Shown here piece after piece: positions 62,705 to 64,000 of a stretch of DNA of 64,000 nucleotides. The translations under genes and the position numbers were made by a program. Numbering within the stretch: the stretch's first letter is position 1; each line of letters starts with the position of its first letter. Below the pieces are notes generated by a model. That model saw only the letters and a program-made list of their open reading frames with translations. It did no database searches and was not told the origin of the DNA. Origin of the DNA: Geomonas ferrireducens (lineage in GTDB: Bacteria > Desulfobacterota > Desulfuromonadia > Geobacterales > Geobacteraceae); the NCBI RefSeq assembly GCF_004917065.1, contig NZ_SSYA01000001.1:371001-435000 (forward strand), written 5' to 3'.

Positions 62705-63570
62705 GCGCCCCCACCCACGCGGGGAAACCACCGGCGCACCACGAAGGCCCGGTCGCCCGCGCTTCCCTCCGGGAAACGGTCCGCGGGCCTGCGCGTCTTC
62801 ATGATCCCCTTCAAGAGTTCCAGCTTCGGCGTCATCATGACGCCGCTTTGCTTCCCGCCGCACCCCATCCTGCTCTCGATCACCGAATCTTCATCGAGCA
62901 CGATCATCACGTGCCCCTTCCACACCAAAAGGTCGAGCGGTTCGAGCTTTCTCGCGATCGCCTCAGCGGAAAGCCCCGCCACCGCAACCGCATTGCCGTA
63001 GGAGGTGAGCGTCGAGGTGTTGCGCGGCGTGAAGCCGTCGGTCGCCTCGTACAAAAGCCCCGAGCAGTCCACCCCGGAGAGCGGGTCCCCCTGCGGGTAA
63101 TACTTCCTTAAAAGCGGCACGCCGTCCTTCACGTTGCCGCCCCAGACGTACGGCTTCCCCATCGCGGAGAGGAGCCGTTTCTGGATCTCTTCCAGCGCCG
63201 GAAGACGGCGGCTGCGCTCCGTGACGGGACAGCTCGCCTGCTTCACGAAGCGCTCGTCCACGAAGAGCCCGGTCTTCGAGGGGTACGGGTAGTCGTTGGT
63301 GGTGACGCGCAGGACTTTCACACCGGAGCGCGTAAGCTCGCCGTGCACGGTGAAGAGGGTTCCCGGCAGGGCGATGAACTCGACGGGACGCACGCCGCGG
63401 CAGGGGTCGAGACGGGCAGTACCGCCGAAGCTACCTGCGAAGTCGGGGGTGTTCAGAACAGGGGCATAAGAGAGGGCAACGACGTGTCGCTCGGCCGCCC
63501 CGGCGTGCCCGGGGACGGTGACGGCGAAAGTCGCCACGAGGGTGAGGATGACGAGAAAGAAAGGCTTCAT
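62701..63570 (-). CDS. Secreted NlpC/P60 cell-wall peptidase-like protein
   Basis: 289 aa from the ATG at 63570 (GAGGTG upstream). Signal peptide MKPFFLVILTLVATFAVTVP. An SH3-like segment (about 75-125: FTVHGELTRSGVKVLRV) precedes an NlpC/P60 domain: GKPYVWGGNVKDGVPLLRKY, catalytic Cys in GVDCSGLLYEA, His in LLVWKGHVMIVLD and a polar residue later (ESRMGCGGK). Such enzymes cut gamma-D-Glu-diaminopimelate or related peptide links in murein. Confidence 0.82.
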   Translation of the reverse strand: MKPFFLVILTLVATFAVTVPGHAGAAERHVVALSYAPVLNTPDFAGSFGGTARLDPCRGVRPVEFIALPGTLFTVHGELTRSGVKVLRVTTNDYPYPSKTGLFVDERFVKQASCPVTERSRRLPALEEIQKRLLSAMGKPYVWGGNVKDGVPLLRKYYPQGDPLSGVDCSGLLYEATDGFTPRNTSTLTSYGNAVAVAGLSAEAIARKLEPLDLLVWKGHVMIVLDEDSVIESRMGCGGKQSGVMMTPKLELLKGIMKTRRPADRFPEGSAGDRAFVVRRWFPRVGGGA

Positions 63571-63661
63571 GACGCACCTCGGCAAAATGCTGCGGCACGC
63601 GGCCGGCAGCCGGTGGTACGCGGCACGCGCCGCGCGGCGTAAAGGGGAAAAGAGCGGGATT

Positions 63662-64000
63662 TCAGCGGGCGAAGGCCTCGGCAAGGGGGAGCAGGCGCGG
63701 CTTTTTCTCCCTCAAAAGCGGCAGCGCGAGCCTGATCCCCTTCGGCTCGTTGCCGTTGCCGTGCACGAGGACGAAGCTGCCGCGGCGCGGCTCCTCACCC
63801 TTGGCGAGCCAGGCGTCGGCACCTATCGGCACCAGGGAGAGCTCGCCCAGGCGCTCCATGACGGCGCGGTCCGAAACGAGGCCGGGAAAACGGAAGAAGG
63901 GGGACGGGACGAGATCCCGGGCGAGGAGGAGTTCCTCAACGTGAAGCACCTCGGCGGTCAGGTCCGTGCCGGGGGCAAGGAGGAAGTTTTCGGCCAGCGG
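63662..64000 (-). CDS. Partial: probable polysaccharide deacetylase family protein
   Basis: The frame is open to the window edge, so the N-terminus is missing; about 112 C-terminal residues are visible. SPFFRFPGLVSDRAVMERLG resembles the F-R-x-P-G motif of NodB-type carbohydrate esterases, followed by LVPIGADAWLAKGEEPRRGS and LVHGNGNEPKGIRLALPLL. The catalytic Asp/His motifs would lie further upstream outside the window. Family assignment rests on the one motif. Confidence 0.5.
   Translation of the reverse strand, partial: PLAENFLLAPGTDLTAEVLHVEELLLARDLVPSPFFRFPGLVSDRAVMERLGELSLVPIGADAWLAKGEEPRRGSFVLVHGNGNEPKGIRLALPLLREKKPRLLPLAEAFAR

Noticed and set aside
1-64000. CRISPR array, rRNA genes, intact tRNA genes or phage structural genes
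   Set aside because: No regularly spaced repeats, rRNA signatures, foldable tRNA or capsid/tail/terminase proteins were seen.

Overview
The window looks like a chromosome segment of a Geobacteraceae bacterium (Geobacter, Geomonas or Citrifermentans type). From about 9.8 kb rightwards it is GC-rich and encodes typical Geobacter genes: SfrAB, the CbcA/CbcB cytochrome bc complex with a BccR-type sigma-54 regulator, multiheme cytochromes and heme-containing sensors. The gene order sfrBA - fapA-like - coaE - iclR recalls the G. sulfurreducens GSU0509-GSU0514 neighbourhood.

The left end (1-9.76 kb) is an AT-richer accessory island. A three-gene minus-strand operon (225-2497) combines a ThsB-like TIR protein, a caspase-like protease with an intact His/Cys dyad and a second TIR protein. 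This is the gene content expected of a TIR-caspase (Thoeris-like) antiphage system. Next comes a run of small minus-strand genes separated by inverted-repeat sites with RYYYAAC / GTTRRRY ends (about 3158-6329), best read as integron attC sites. No integron integrase is visible. Two more TIR proteins (6431-8428) close the array. A tRNA-Pro-like pseudogene, a decayed Tn3-family transposase end and two copies of yajD (a foreign one and a truncated native one) mark a recombined boundary at about 9.76 kb.

Region 10-31 kb is core: ABC-F ATPase, Lon, paired M16 peptidases, an RCKP rubredoxin-like peptide, methylmalonyl-CoA decarboxylase, a large GH13 enzyme, MltG, a receiver/J-like/TPR protein, a LivK-like binding protein, a chemoreceptor and an AspT-type transporter.

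Region 31-39 kb is a respiratory module. A BccR-like regulator sits between a dodecaheme cytochrome and the divergent small-membrane-protein/cbcA/cbcB operon. Both flanking units have sigma-54 promoters, preceded by copies of the same dyad, TGTAT-N9-ATACA. A di-heme sensor-like protein lacking a kinase domain follows cbcB. The same heme sensor domain recurs with identical residue spacing in a full histidine kinase at 47.7 kb.

Region 39-64 kb holds sfrBA, a FapA-family protein, coaE, an IclR regulator, thiS-thiG-thiE-radical SAM, an FAH hydrolase, a 49-codon gene with an in-frame TGA followed by a SECIS-like hairpin (candidate selenoprotein), a YaaR-family protein, a cold shock protein, ppdK, glyQ-glyS, a MerA-like reductase, an HD-GYP response regulator, an NlpC/P60 protein and a partial gene that may be a polysaccharide deacetylase at the right edge. 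I see no rRNA gene, intact tRNA gene or CRISPR array.
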